Positions 17,571-27,290 of a stretch of DNA of 62,048 nt are shown here, one piece after another (the stretch's first letter is position 1; every line of letters begins with the position of its first letter). The notes beneath the pieces were generated by a model that saw nothing but the letters and a program-made list of their open reading frames with translations, ran no database searches and was not told where the DNA came from. Location of the stretch: NCBI GenBank assembly GCA_002344075.1, contig DDTM01000022.1, positions 1 to 62,048 of the forward strand, read 5' to 3'. This DNA comes from Bacteroidetes bacterium UBA2364 (GTDB lineage: Bacteria; Bacteroidota; Rhodothermia; Rhodothermales; UBA2364). Both the position numbers and the translations under genes were made by a program.

Positions 17571-18263
17571 ATGATTTCCCCTAAACAACGGGCAGGCGAA
17601 GCCGCTGCCACTTTGATAGAAGATGGCATGAACGTGGGGCTTGGGACAGGCTCTACTACCGCTTTCGCCATTGAAGCTCTTGGGCGGCGCATACGTAAAG
17701 AAGGCCTCCACGTACAAGGCGTTCCCACCTCATTCTTTGCAGAACGCCTCGCTCGGCAATCGGGTATCCCCCTTATCAGCTTAGACGAAGTCGCGACCTT
17801 AGACCTGGCCTTCGACGGAGCGGACGAGGTGGATCCTTACTTTAACCTCATCAAAGGACGCGGCGCGGCGCATACCCGCGAAAAAGTGGTGGCCGCACAA
17901 GCCAAGCGCTTTGTAGTCTTGGTGGATGATTCCAAAATGGTCGAGAAACTGGGCCTCAAGATGCCGCTACCCATAGAGGTGCTGCCAATGGCGCTTGGCC
18001 CCGTAACGAGGGTATTAGAAAACATGGGAGCGCTTCCTGCATTGCGGATGGGGCTCCGGAAAGATGGTCCAGTGGTGAGTGATCAAGGATTTTGGATTGT
18101 GGATGCAACGTTTTCGGAAGGACTACCAGAATTGGATATGCTCAACCAAACCGTACTCCAAATTCCAGGTATTTTGGAGCACGGTCTTTTCCTACGAATG
18201 GCTACCGATGTGCTGATCGGCCACGAAAATGGCCAACTTTCGCATCTCCAGCGCCCAGCATAG
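17571..18263 (+). CDS. rpiA: Ribose-5-phosphate isomerase A
   Basis: Interconverts ribose-5-phosphate and ribulose-5-phosphate in the pentose phosphate pathway. The 230-aa protein has the family features in order: GLGTGSTTAFAIEAL (phosphate loop), TSFFAERLARQSGIPLISLDE, the active-site block DLAFDGADEVDP, and KGRGAAHTREK with the catalytic acid/lysine region. ATG at 17571 is the only sensible start. It follows the two permease genes closely and is followed by a short inverted-repeat element (18326-18403). Confidence 0.95.
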   Translation: MISPKQRAGEAAATLIEDGMNVGLGTGSTTAFAIEALGRRIRKEGLHVQGVPTSFFAERLARQSGIPLISLDEVATLDLAFDGADEVDPYFNLIKGRGAAHTREKVVAAQAKRFVVLVDDSKMVEKLGLKMPLPIEVLPMALGPVTRVLENMGALPALRMGLRKDGPVVSDQGFWIVDATFSEGLPELDMLNQTVLQIPGILEHGLFLRMATDVLIGHENGQLSHLQRPA

Positions 18264-18325
18264 CCCTCTGTACGCTATTTAAGTGGGTTCTTGTAGATAG
18301 TTTAGGGTATAGTTGTCATTCCCAT

Positions 18326-18403
18326 GGGGTGTATTTCAACACTTCCCGACACCTGATGCTCGTTCACCGAGACCTTAGATTTAGCATTTTTGAAATGCAC
18401 CTT
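18326..18403 (+). mobile_element. MITE-like element, copy A (78 bp)
   Basis: The left end GGTGTATTTCAACACTTCCC (18328-18347) and right end GCATTTTTGAAATGCACC (18384-18401) are imperfect inverted repeats of each other and match the ends of four further copies in the window. It lies between the convergent rpiA and response-regulator genes. It is the shortest copy and lacks the internal GTAGGRGC block. Confidence 0.6.
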
Positions 18404-18549
18404 TTCGATGAGCCTAAAAAAATTAGCCTCAAAGCGATTAATCCAACCGAGTTGTACGTGATACAACAGTTTTTCAACTTTCCTTATCATCTGTTTATGG
18501 CTACGAACAGGCATTTTTCCGCTAATGACAGGTGATAAGCCGGATTTTA

Positions 18550-19206
18550 CTAAATGAGCCGCTCACGAAGGGCTTTTGCAACGGCGCTCCCGCGGTTATT
18601 AACATGTAATTTGGCGTACACATTTCGGATATGTCGATCTATTGTATGTGGGCTCAAGTAGAACCGGGTAGCAAGTTCATTCTTCGTGAGGCCATCCACC
18701 AAGCCTTGTAAGATTTCTCGCTCCCGTTCAGAAAGATCGTAGTCGTACCTCGGAGCATTTCGGTTGGCGAACATATCCAGCACCCGCCGTGCCACTTGCG
18801 CATCCATTGCCGCACCGCCTTGCAAGACATGTCTAATAGAGGCAACAATTTCATGTGGTTCAGCACTTTTAAGTAGATACCCCGAAGCGCCGAGTGTGAT
18901 GGCCTGAAATATTTTTTCGTTGTCCTGATGAATGGTGAGCATAATGATAGGTAATTGTGGCGCATATTGTCGAAAGTGACCAATACCTTCCAAACCGCTC
19001 ATCTGAGGCAGACCAATGTCCAAGAGCATTACATCCGGTATTTCACCCGCTTGCATGGCGGCTAACACGGAGGGGCAATCGCCAAATGCCCGAATGGCTT
19101 CTGGCTCGATCTCGGTTTCCAAGATTTCCGTTACGACCTCTCGGTACAACCGGTTATCTTCTACGATCCACACAGTAATTTTGTGCTCGGTGTGATATGG
19201 ACTCAT
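18550..19206 (-). CDS. NarL/LuxR-family response regulator
   Basis: A 218-aa two-component response regulator. The receiver domain (about 10-125) has the acidic pair ED at 16-17, the phospho-acceptor aspartate D63 (VMLLDIGLP), and the conserved lysine in YLLKSAEP. The C-terminal LuxR helix-turn-helix (about 152-215) reads LSEREREILQGLVDGLTKNE, LSPHTIDRHIRNVYAKL. It is transcribed directly after the sensor kinase gene with an 11-base gap, so the two form a cognate pair in one operon. The target genes are unknown; the divergent secreted-protein genes at 22.4-23.9 kb are a possible neighbour regulon. Confidence 0.95.
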   Translation of the reverse strand: MSPYHTEHKITVWIVEDNRLYREVVTEILETEIEPEAIRAFGDCPSVLAAMQAGEIPDVMLLDIGLPQMSGLEGIGHFRQYAPQLPIIMLTIHQDNEKIFQAITLGASGYLLKSAEPHEIVASIRHVLQGGAAMDAQVARRVLDMFANRNAPRYDYDLSEREREILQGLVDGLTKNELATRFYLSPHTIDRHIRNVYAKLHVNNRGSAVAKALRERLI

Positions 19207-19217
19207 GGTGGGTTGGG

Positions 19218-22205
19218 TTATTTATGAATTTTCCAAAAGCGTAAAGTATTAAATAACAATAAAGTACGTTGTGGCCAGTTCGGAAGTAAATGCCGTATAT
19301 GCGTTAATCTACACTGCCAAGCCACACGTGTGCCCCGATGATGCGTAATCTCCAATAGGGCCTGTATCTCCTTTGCCCGTTCGCGCATATTTCGCAAGCC
19401 ATGCCCTTCTCGAATGTTTGCTTCTTCAAAGCCCTTGCCATTGTCTTCAACCGAACAATGAAGGATCCCATGCTCCATCAATAGTTTTATGTGGACTTCG
19501 GTGGCACTGGCATGTCGGACAATATTATGCAAGGATTCTTTGAAAATGAGATAATTGTGCCGCCGCATATTCATGTCTAATGGCCACTCATCCGGTAAAT
19601 CCCCATGAGTCTCAAAGGTATAAGGCGTACCCGCAAGCAATAAAGATGCGGCATCTTTCATCCGGTTAATCAAATGGCCAAGTGTATCGGCTTGGGCATC
19701 TATAGACCAAACAATATCCCGCATCGTACCCACCATTTGGCGGGCAACCGTGCTAATTCGAGTCAGTTTTGGCGCTATCTGGGCATCCGCTCCCATTTTC
19801 ACCATATCAGTCATGATCGCAATGGAACTCAGTTGAGCGCCAATTTCATCGTGCAGATCGCTGGCAATACGTAACCGTAGCCGTTCTATGCGTAGGGCAC
19901 GTTCTAATTTTTTTCGGTACATGCCATATAAAACTCCGACGACCAGAAGGGTACAAACAAGCTGTACAAATGGGCTATTATTAATAAAAGGAACAACAAA
20001 AATTGGAAAATCGGTACTTTTTTGCGTCCATTTTCCATCATTATTTTGTCCTTTTATTTGTAAGACATAATGCCCGGCATTCATGGCCTTGAGTGTAATA
20101 TGGCGATTGTTTCCCAAAGACTGCCATTGTTTCTGATGCCCCAGAATGCGGTAGATATAGCTATTGGCGTTGTTATTGGTATAGTTCAGTCCGGCAAATT
20201 CGACACCAAATGTCCACTCTAAAGGATACATAACGATTTCCTTCATATCTGAAAAGGAAAATTGCTGTTCCCCTTTCCGACTGATTCGGGTGTATCGGGT
20301 TAGTACTATTCGGGGTGGGATCGGATTGTCCCTGATGTTAGCTGGTTCAAAAACAGTTAGCCCACGAATCCCGCCTAAGGCGAGGTGGCCACTGGCTAAT
20401 GCGACAATTGCTTTTCGGTTAAATTCGGTATTCATGACCCCGTCTTCCAAGCTGAAATTGCGAATATTGCCTGTTTGCACCTCTAATCGGGCCAATCCTA
20501 AACTGGAGCCAATCCAGACCTGTTGATCGGATGTTTCCAAAAAGGAAAATACAATCGAGGCGTTAAGCCCTTGTTTTCGTCCAAAACACCGGAGTGCATC
20601 AGAGTTGGGGTGAAAGTGGCATAGTCCGGCATCGGTGGCCAACCATAAACCGCCAGCTCTTGCCGGACGGATCATCCAAATTTGATGAAACGGGCTATTG
20701 CTTAGTGATGGCGTTCGAGAGAAAGATTTTTTTGTTGGGTCGAAGCGGAACAAACCATGAAACTCGGTGCCCACCCAAATCCGTTCTTGATCGTCCACGA
20801 GAACGGATTGTACGAAAGGCACTTGCCCACCCGTTGCAAAAGCGGGGTCATACCGTTCAAAAAAACCCGACCTGGGGTCATAAACACCCAATCCTTTATC
20901 GTACAAGGCCAACCAGAGCGCCCCAGATGACGAGAAAGCGCCATCAATCACTTGCCAATCCGGAATCTTAACTTCAAACCGATTAGAAGAGGCTTTTTTC
21001 ATGCTAAGACCTTTGGCAGTCCCAACCCAAAGGTCACCATTTTCCCGGCTGTTTAGCCACCATATTAGGTTGTCGGGCAGGCCGTAGTCATCCTTTTTGA
21101 GGTGTTTCCGTGCAGCAAATTGAGGTGATACGTGGTACAATCCATTGCCTAATGTTCCAATCCAGATACTGCTATCGGGCATTGGGGCGAGGCTCATCAC
21201 AAAGTCGGAGCCATTGGTTTGACCAAACATCATTTTGGGACGGATGTGCAAAAATGGTTTCCGATAGGGATCGAAGTGCAAAACACCATCCAAGGGTGTG
21301 GGCACCCACAGGCCACCCTCTCGGTCTACACTCATTTGTACTGCAGCTTTGGTTGTGATCTGAAGAGAATATCGAAAAAGTCTTTGTTTTAGGGTATAAG
21401 AGTCGAGGTTAATGAGTACCTGTTCGTCTGTATTGATCCATAATTGCATCTCCCGAAGGGCGATATGTCTGGGATTTCCGACAATCGGAATAAGTTCCCA
21501 ATGATGGCTTTCTGGTGTAAACCGATATAATTTTGTCTCTTTCTTTGTACCAACCGTAATCCAGACCATTCCCAAGTGGTCGGAAGCCAAGGCAATCGGA
21601 ATAAAGTTTGGGTCTGGCAGGGCATACTGAGCCATGCGCCCCTGTTTGTCCACAAACATAAAGGCACCGCGCCATGCAAACCATGCACCTTTGCGCGTTG
21701 CAAGGCTGGTGCGAATGAGATTGGGAGGCGTATGGATTTTTGTGTGCTTTTTCGAGGCGTGGTCATACCGAAACAAGGTATTTCCTTTTACCCAGAACAG
21801 TATCTGGGCCGATACAGGTTCTAAGTGATTGGTTTGGAAAAAAACAGGCGAGAAAGATTCCGACATCCGGCGGAAATTACACCAACCTGCTGCGGTACGT
21901 ATCCATAACATCCCGTTAGGGTCTTCACGAAATTTCAAGACTTCGTTATGAGGAAGGCCATTTGGGTTTATCGGATCATGCCTGAAGTGTGTAAAAGTGG
22001 CACCATCGTATCTGTTTAACCCTTCCCGCGAGCCAATCCATATGAACCCATAATGATCCTGAAAAACCGCTTCGGCCCAGTTTTGGATCAATCCGTTTTC
22101 CGAGTTTAAAAAGGTAATATAGGGCGTCTGGTCTTGCCCCCAAACCCAGCCACACCAGAAGATAGACCATAGACATACAAATCGAAAAAAATGGACCTGT
22201 TGCAT
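19218..22205 (-). CDS. Two-component regulator propeller sensor histidine kinase
   Basis: A 995-aa membrane sensor kinase. ATG at 22205 (MQQVHFFRFVCLWSIF) gives a normal signal peptide; the longer frame starts 26 codons earlier. After it come repeated two-component propeller blades (NGLIQNWAEAVFQDHYGFIWIG, GLPHNEVLKFREDPNGMLWI and others) that form periplasmic beta-propellers, a Y_Y_Y immunoglobulin-like domain (about 690-755), one transmembrane helix (VQLVCTLLVVGVLYGMY), a HisKA_3 domain with the phospho-histidine in SDLHDEIGAQLSS, and a HATPase with DNGKGF and GLRNMRERA. It resembles hybrid sensors of Bacteroidota but lacks a fused receiver; its partner regulator is the next gene. Confidence 0.93.
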   Translation of the reverse strand: MQQVHFFRFVCLWSIFWCGWVWGQDQTPYITFLNSENGLIQNWAEAVFQDHYGFIWIGSREGLNRYDGATFTHFRHDPINPNGLPHNEVLKFREDPNGMLWIRTAAGWCNFRRMSESFSPVFFQTNHLEPVSAQILFWVKGNTLFRYDHASKKHTKIHTPPNLIRTSLATRKGAWFAWRGAFMFVDKQGRMAQYALPDPNFIPIALASDHLGMVWITVGTKKETKLYRFTPESHHWELIPIVGNPRHIALREMQLWINTDEQVLINLDSYTLKQRLFRYSLQITTKAAVQMSVDREGGLWVPTPLDGVLHFDPYRKPFLHIRPKMMFGQTNGSDFVMSLAPMPDSSIWIGTLGNGLYHVSPQFAARKHLKKDDYGLPDNLIWWLNSRENGDLWVGTAKGLSMKKASSNRFEVKIPDWQVIDGAFSSSGALWLALYDKGLGVYDPRSGFFERYDPAFATGGQVPFVQSVLVDDQERIWVGTEFHGLFRFDPTKKSFSRTPSLSNSPFHQIWMIRPARAGGLWLATDAGLCHFHPNSDALRCFGRKQGLNASIVFSFLETSDQQVWIGSSLGLARLEVQTGNIRNFSLEDGVMNTEFNRKAIVALASGHLALGGIRGLTVFEPANIRDNPIPPRIVLTRYTRISRKGEQQFSFSDMKEIVMYPLEWTFGVEFAGLNYTNNNANSYIYRILGHQKQWQSLGNNRHITLKAMNAGHYVLQIKGQNNDGKWTQKSTDFPIFVVPFINNSPFVQLVCTLLVVGVLYGMYRKKLERALRIERLRLRIASDLHDEIGAQLSSIAIMTDMVKMGADAQIAPKLTRISTVARQMVGTMRDIVWSIDAQADTLGHLINRMKDAASLLLAGTPYTFETHGDLPDEWPLDMNMRRHNYLIFKESLHNIVRHASATEVHIKLLMEHGILHCSVEDNGKGFEEANIREGHGLRNMRERAKEIQALLEITHHRGTRVAWQCRLTHIRHLLPNWPQRTLLLFNTLRFWKIHK

Positions 22206-22296
22206 AAAGTTATTGTGTTTTCCCAGAAATAAAGAATACCTCTCCAATCTTTCTTTGCCCGCTTTGATCCAGTGCGATTGCAAAATGACGCATATA

Positions 22297-22346
22297 CGTC
22301 ATCCCGAATGCCGTTGGAACGTCATGAAGGGTCTCTTTATACCGAC
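22297..22346 (+). repeat. Possible GTCATCCCGAA-type dispersed repeat
   Basis: The stretch GTCATCCCGAATGCCGTTGG followed by an AAGGGTCTCTTT segment resembles the short intergenic repeats beginning GTCATTCCGAA and ending GGGATCTC that are scattered in many Bacteroidota genomes. An inverted TGACG...CGTCA pair borders its left side. Only one copy is seen here, so it rests on recollection of the pattern. Confidence 0.25.
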
Positions 22347-22412
22347 TTATTTTTTCGCCAAGAAGTTCTAAACGAGATACTGGTCAATTTTAAAACAAAC
22401 AAACCTTCTAAA

Positions 22413-23246
22413 ATGATGACCCAAATCCATTTTTTGAAACGCTGGGGCTTGGTGGTGATATTAGGGCTGATAACGGTTTTTTCTGGCTAGGCCCAAACCA
22501 TTACCCGTTCCGCCGAAGTATTTCTGATGCTCCAGAATAGCCTTGGTTCCGCCTTAAGTTTGCCGATTTTGGCAGAAACCACCACACAGAACACGACTGT
22601 ACCATGTGCCACCTTGACATCGCTCACCCGCGCCACTGCGGAAAAACCAGCGCCGCAAAATAAACGTGAATGGCTCATTACCTTCGATCCAAATTGTAAA
22701 GGCCCTAATGGCTACTCCCGAAGTGGCTCCATTCGCGTAGTAGCTGTATTCGCGGCCAGCAAAGGCACACATACCGAAGTGACCATTACTTTCCAGCAAT
22801 TTGGTAACACCCGCGATCTCGTCATCAATGGCAGTGTAATCGGAAAACGGGTTGAAGTATCCACTTGGAGTTTGGTGGCCGATGCGCTGAAAATGACCTA
22901 CACTAAAACGGGTGAACTGGGGATAATGACCCTTTCCGAAAAGTTGGTGGTTAACGTCGGCAAAACCCCCAGCCCGGTTGACGATGTATATCTATTCTTC
23001 GGCTCCACTGAGATAGACTTTACAACCTCGACAGATGTAAAAGTGCTCATTACAACACCTTTAAGATATCTGACTGCTTGTCAGAATGGTTATCCGGTGG
23101 CTGGAATTGCAGATATCACGAACCCTAAGCCCGGTATCCAAATTGATTTCTCGCCAGATCAGGAGGCCTGCGACACCAAAATAACGTGTAAAATTGGGAG
23201 TGCCAAACCTGTCATATGCAGCATAGATAGCCTACCTAAATCATGA
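22413..23246 (+). pseudogene. Secreted protein interrupted by in-frame TAG at signal-peptide end
   Basis: From ATG at 22413 (or 22416) the frame encodes a good signal peptide (FLKRWGLVVILGLITVFSG). It then meets TAG at 22488-22490 and continues in the same frame as AQTITRSAEVF and 240 further codons to TAA at 23246. The stop falls where a residue such as Gln (CAG) would be expected, just before a typical AQ cleavage site. The mature part has features of a Bacteroidota family of secreted proteins (ITFDPNCKGPNGYSRSGSI, then GSVIGKRVE). It may be a true pseudogene, a suppressed or recoded gene, or a sequencing error. Internal start at 22527 would lack export. Confidence 0.7.
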
Positions 23247-23306
23247 TAAAACAATTGTTTACTTATACATTTTTTCCATTTTCCTCTCATCAACCATAAG
23301 ACCAAT

Positions 23307-23849
23307 ATGTTTACTCCATTTCGTTTTTTGTTTGCTCTGTTCATGGGCTTCCTCGTTTCTTCCGGATTGGCTTCTGCGCAAACAGCCCCAGACTCCACCC
23401 AAAACACCGCAGGTACTCCGTCTGAACTTCCCACCGTATTACCAGATCTATCAATGTTAGACAAAGCGGTTTCGCTGTTTTATGTCAGGGGTTTTTTGGC
23501 CGAAGACCGCATTCCCAATGACAAGCGGGCCATGTGGGAAGCCAAACTAAATGCTTTAGAAGCCCGTACTGCCAAAATGATGGTAGGCCAACTCAAAAAA
23601 GAACAGCAACTATTTTTACGCAGCAAATTGTTACAAGACCGCATTTCGGATCTTCCTGCCGATATAGCGACCACAGAAAACCGAGCCGGCTTGCCTAAGC
23701 CAAAAGCAAATGCACTACCCAAAACCGCACCGCCACAAGTAAAAGGGGCTGCAAAAGTGCTCAAAGGGGCTGCACATGCTGCGGGCGGGGCGATGTGTAA
23801 CAATTTGTCTAATCCGGAATACTGGGAGTGGCTGGGCATTTGCGATTAG
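23307..23849 (+). CDS. Secreted protein of unknown function
   Basis: I do not recognise a family. The 180-aa product has a clear signal peptide (FLFALFMGFLVSSGLASA, cleavage near residue 24), a short Thr/Pro-rich linker, then a helical, charged middle (about 45-120). The Pro/Ala/Lys-rich stretch that follows leads to a C-terminal CNNLSNPEYWEWLGICD holding two cysteines that could form a disulfide. It lies 60 bases downstream of the amber-interrupted gene, in the same direction, and ends at a terminator-like hairpin. The two may form one operon of envelope proteins. Confidence 0.7.
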   Translation: MFTPFRFLFALFMGFLVSSGLASAQTAPDSTQNTAGTPSELPTVLPDLSMLDKAVSLFYVRGFLAEDRIPNDKRAMWEAKLNALEARTAKMMVGQLKKEQQLFLRSKLLQDRISDLPADIATTENRAGLPKPKANALPKTAPPQVKGAAKVLKGAAHAAGGAMCNNLSNPEYWEWLGICD

Positions 23850-23865
23850 GCCAACCGTTTTCATA

Positions 23866-23899
23866 CACCAACCCATAGAAGTATTTCGGGTGTTTTTTT
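23866..23899 (+). terminator. Terminator-like hairpin after secreted-protein gene
   Basis: ACCC (23871-23874) pairs with GGGT (23888-23891), with CACC upstream giving an alternative pairing. The 3' arm runs into seven T residues (23893-23899). It is 17 bases beyond the stop of the 180-aa secreted protein. Confidence 0.45.
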
Positions 23900-23981
23900 G
23901 TGTGTCGGCACCACTTTTAACCCATCTGCGCAACACTGAAAAGGATCCGTTTAGTCATTGTAGTTTATATAAAACGTGAAA

Positions 23982-24005
23982 CCCGGTCAGTAAAAACCAA
24001 CCGGG
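23982..24005 (-). terminator. Terminator of the M16 peptidase operon
   Basis: CCCGGT (23982-23987) and ACCGGG (24000-24005) form a 6-bp stem. On the minus strand it is followed by TTT and another T-run. It lies 27 bases past the stop of the downstream M16 gene. Confidence 0.5.
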
Positions 24006-24031
24006 CATACCAAACACAAATAAGCTGATCC

Positions 24032-25468
24032 TTATTTCAGCACGGGAATGGCCCCCAAAACCTCTTCTTTGGTCAATACTTTGATGGGGCCAAGGTTGAG
24101 GGCTTCCACGCCCACACGAATCTTGGAAAGGTCTCCAACCATCACAACCACCATATTCGCGGGGTCCACATATTGTTCTGCTGCACGCTCTATCTGAGCC
24201 TTGGTTAACGCCAGAATATTGGGAACATAGGTGTTAAAATAGTTATCTGGCAAATTGTGGGTAATTTTTTCCGATACATTAGCGGCGAGTGCATTCACCG
24301 TCCCAAAGTTTTCCGGATAACCGAGTGCTTCGTAATTGCGGGCACGGGTCACTTCATCGTCCGAGATATTGCGGATATTGGTGAGTTCCTTCATGAATTC
24401 ATTCACGGCTTTGTCGGTGACATCCGTTTGTACGGCAGAGGATGCAATAAAGTGCCCCACTGAGCGTGGGAATGAAAATCCGGAATTGGCTCCATAGGCA
24501 TAACCATGTGTTTCGCGAATATTTTGGTTGAGTCGCGAGGAAAACGACCCTCCCAAAATGGTATTCATGATGGTGATGGCAAAGTAGTCCGGCGTATTGC
24601 GACGAACACCCGCACTACCAAATCGTAGCTCCGTTTGTACCGCACCGGGTTTGTCCACTAAATAGAGGGTTCGTCCGGTCGTTTTTGATGGATCAGAAAT
24701 GGTCACCTTCTTTACGGTTCCTCCTTTCCACAAACCAAAACGTGCTTCAAGTTTGGCCTTGATGGTTTCCTTAGAGACATCTCCAACCACTAAAAAACTG
24801 GAATTTGCTGCTGTAATGGTTTGGCGGTAAAACCCTTGAATATCAGCAATCGAGATGTTCTTGAGCGTAGATTCACTGGCCCGACGTGCAAATGGATGTG
24901 ATTTTCCATAGATCAATTGGTTGAAGGCCGTGCTAGCGATTACCCGAGCTTCGTCGTGTGCCTGTGCCAATGCTACCAAACTCTCGCGCTGTCGGCGTTG
25001 CCACTCAGTAGCCTCGAAACGGGGTTTAAGCACCACATCACGCATCAAGTCTAAGGACGCATCCAACCGAGATACTGGGGTAAAAAGCCCAACAGACATT
25101 TCGTCGGTACTGGCATAACTCTGAAGGATGATACCGAGGTAATCAATCTCATCAGAGAGTTCGAGTGCATTGCGGTTTCCCGCCCCATCGTTCATTAGCA
25201 TTGCCGTTGCCGTTGCCAGCCCGATTTTGGCTTCTGGGTCGTTGGCCGTGCCGCCATTAGACCGGACCGTAATGGAGACATGTGGTACACCTGTCTTCTG
25301 AAGGTAATACACTTTTACACCATTTTTCAAGGTAAATTGCTCCACTTTTGGAACGATGAGGCCTCGTGGCGCTTCCGAAACAGGAGGCTTTGTGCGGTCG
25401 GCTTTTTGTGCCACCAACGAATGAGCGGTGAGCAATAGCCCCATAAAAAAAGCAAAAACAGCTTTCAT
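24032..25468 (-). CDS. M16-family peptidase-like protein, non-catalytic subunit
   Basis: A 478-aa exported protein (signal peptide FAFFMGLLLTAHSLVAQ) with two M16 half-domains. The zinc motif HxxEH expected around residue 80 is missing: the region reads TANDPEAKIGLATATAMLM, without either histidine. The C-terminal substrate-binding signature is retained (NIRETHGYAYGANSGF). This is the pattern of the regulatory partner in heterodimeric M16 peptidases. It follows the catalytic partner by 72 bases in the same operon. It probably acts in the periplasm or at the outer membrane on exported peptides. Confidence 0.9.
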   Translation of the reverse strand: MKAVFAFFMGLLLTAHSLVAQKADRTKPPVSEAPRGLIVPKVEQFTLKNGVKVYYLQKTGVPHVSITVRSNGGTANDPEAKIGLATATAMLMNDGAGNRNALELSDEIDYLGIILQSYASTDEMSVGLFTPVSRLDASLDLMRDVVLKPRFEATEWQRRQRESLVALAQAHDEARVIASTAFNQLIYGKSHPFARRASESTLKNISIADIQGFYRQTITAANSSFLVVGDVSKETIKAKLEARFGLWKGGTVKKVTISDPSKTTGRTLYLVDKPGAVQTELRFGSAGVRRNTPDYFAITIMNTILGGSFSSRLNQNIRETHGYAYGANSGFSFPRSVGHFIASSAVQTDVTDKAVNEFMKELTNIRNISDDEVTRARNYEALGYPENFGTVNALAANVSEKITHNLPDNYFNTYVPNILALTKAQIERAAEQYVDPANMVVVMVGDLSKIRVGVEALNLGPIKVLTKEEVLGAIPVLK

Positions 25469-25540
25469 AAAAGTTTATTTTTTAATCGGTTTTGTAATAA
25501 TCAAAAAGTATTGGCAGAGGCTTTCCAAATATGCCTTATG

Positions 25541-26890
25541 CTATTGGACGGCCAAGTCTGCCTTGCCCTTAGGTACGATGCTCAGCACCACGCGCTTTTT
25601 CGGATTCAGGTATTGACGAGCGGAGGCCGAAATATCGGAAGGCTGAAGGGCTTTGTAGCGGCTAAAGTCTTCGTTCAACCAATCAGGATTTCCGGCAAAG
25701 CGATAATACGATTGCAACATGTCGGCCTTGTTCATGGAAGACTCCATTTGACGGAGGATTCTGGATTCATTTTGGTTGACAACCCGTTGTACTTCACGCT
25801 CTGTAGGTGGTGTGATCGTTAGTTTTCCAATTTCCTCATCTATGATGGACTGTAGTTGTGTCAGTTTGATACCCGGACGTGCAGTGGCCATCACCATAAA
25901 CATACCACCTAAAGCATTGCCATTCTGATAAGCACTGACATTCTGTGCGATTTGTAATTCATAGACCAATCGTTTGTAGAGGCGCGAATTTTTACCTTTG
26001 GCCAGTACATCCGCAGCTACATCCATTTCGGCATCTCCGGGTGTATAAAGCGCAGGGGTTTGATAGGCCAAGTAAAGACGTGGTAGCTGCACATTGTCCT
26101 CGACGGTCAATTTCTTTTCGCCAATCAACTCGAAGGCGGGTGCTGTTGGGCGTGTCACCACTTCGCCCCGTGGAATTTCATTGAACCAGTGTTTCACTTT
26201 TTCTATGGTCTTGGTTGGCTCAATATCACCCGCGATCACGAGAACAGCATTATTCGGGGCATAATATTTTTTAAAAAACTCTACCACATCTTCGTAGGAA
26301 GCCGCCGTCAGGTCATCCATATACCCAATGACAGGCCAATTATAGGGATGTCCTTTAGGATAGAAGTTCTCCAAAATTGTTTGAGTGGCTATTCCATACG
26401 GACGGTTTTCAGTGTTCTGACGGCGTTCATTTTTCACTACATCCCGCTGACCATCTACTTTTCCCGGAGACATGGCTTCCAGCAGATAACCCATTCGGTC
26501 ACTTTCTAAGAAAAGGGCCAAATCCAAAGCGTTGGCAGGCAACGTTTCGTAATAGTCGGTGCGGTCTTGGGTGGTAGAACCATTGTTATTACCCCCAACA
26601 GCCTCCAATAGGTTGTCAAAATCACCTTCTTTTACATTACCTGATCCTTCAAACATGATATGCTCGAAAAGGTGCGCAAATCCGGTACGTTTAGGTTTTT
26701 CATAAGAAGATCCCACATGATACCAGACATTAACGGTCACCATAGGCACTGTACGGTCTTCATGAAGGATGACGGTTAATCCATTGTCTAAAGTATAAAC
26801 GGTATGAGGAATGCTCAATGCTTTTTCCTGCGCCCGTATGCCGGATATGGCAACGAACATCAGGAACAACAAAGTAAAGAATGGCTTCAT
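25541..26890 (-). CDS. M16-family zinc peptidase, catalytic subunit
   Basis: A 449-aa exported peptidase. ATG at 26890 (MKPFFTLLFLMFVAISGIRAQ) starts a clean signal peptide; the longer frame from 26941 adds 17 residues before it and is unlikely. The inverted zinc motif is intact (FAHLFEHIMFEGS: two His and the catalytic Glu), and the distal zinc ligand is the Glu in VVKNERRQNTENRPYG. It is transcribed first, ahead of the non-catalytic partner. A MITE-like element (27013-27192) lies in its upstream region, between it and the divergent thioredoxin-fold gene. Confidence 0.93.
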   Translation of the reverse strand: MKPFFTLLFLMFVAISGIRAQEKALSIPHTVYTLDNGLTVILHEDRTVPMVTVNVWYHVGSSYEKPKRTGFAHLFEHIMFEGSGNVKEGDFDNLLEAVGGNNNGSTTQDRTDYYETLPANALDLALFLESDRMGYLLEAMSPGKVDGQRDVVKNERRQNTENRPYGIATQTILENFYPKGHPYNWPVIGYMDDLTAASYEDVVEFFKKYYAPNNAVLVIAGDIEPTKTIEKVKHWFNEIPRGEVVTRPTAPAFELIGEKKLTVEDNVQLPRLYLAYQTPALYTPGDAEMDVAADVLAKGKNSRLYKRLVYELQIAQNVSAYQNGNALGGMFMVMATARPGIKLTQLQSIIDEEIGKLTITPPTEREVQRVVNQNESRILRQMESSMNKADMLQSYYRFAGNPDWLNEDFSRYKALQPSDISASARQYLNPKKRVVLSIVPKGKADLAVQ

Positions 26891-27012
26891 ATAAGTTAGA
26901 TTTAAATGGAATGAGACAAAAAAAAGACGTACTCCTTTCAAGAGAAGTTACAGCATCATCCTGCTATAAAGCACCAGTACGGACCAATTGATCGGGTATT
27001 CTTCTGGATTTT

Positions 27013-27192
27013 ACAACTCAAAAATGTCATAGATATTACGACGCGCTTAGGCTAGGTCGTATGCGAAAGACATTTTTACCTACTGTTGAAGAAAGACACA
27101 AAAAAAGTCCTGTAGGGGCGACATCATACCAGAACCTATACGGCCATAAAGAGGTATTCACACGGTGCATTGGGAAATTTTGAAATGCACCC
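27013..27192 (-). mobile_element. MITE-like element, copy B (about 180 bp)
   Basis: The right end GGGAAATTTTGAAATGCACC (27172-27191) is identical to that of copy C. The left end CAAAAATGTCATAGATA (27019-27035) matches C's left arm, but the outermost GGTGCATTT has decayed. Inside, from 27073, is ACCTACTGTTGA and at 27113-27136 TAGGGGCGACATCATACCAG, both shared with copy E. It lies between divergent genes, 99 bases upstream of the thioredoxin-fold gene. Strand follows the arbitrary convention that copy A is plus. Confidence 0.6.
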
Positions 27193-27290
27193 GTATGTAC
27201 CTGTGTAGTTAGTTTGATTTGTTGGAGAATTTTAGATTAACAAAAATTATATTGTATCTTCGGCTAAATCCCAAAAAAAATCGTCCTCTT

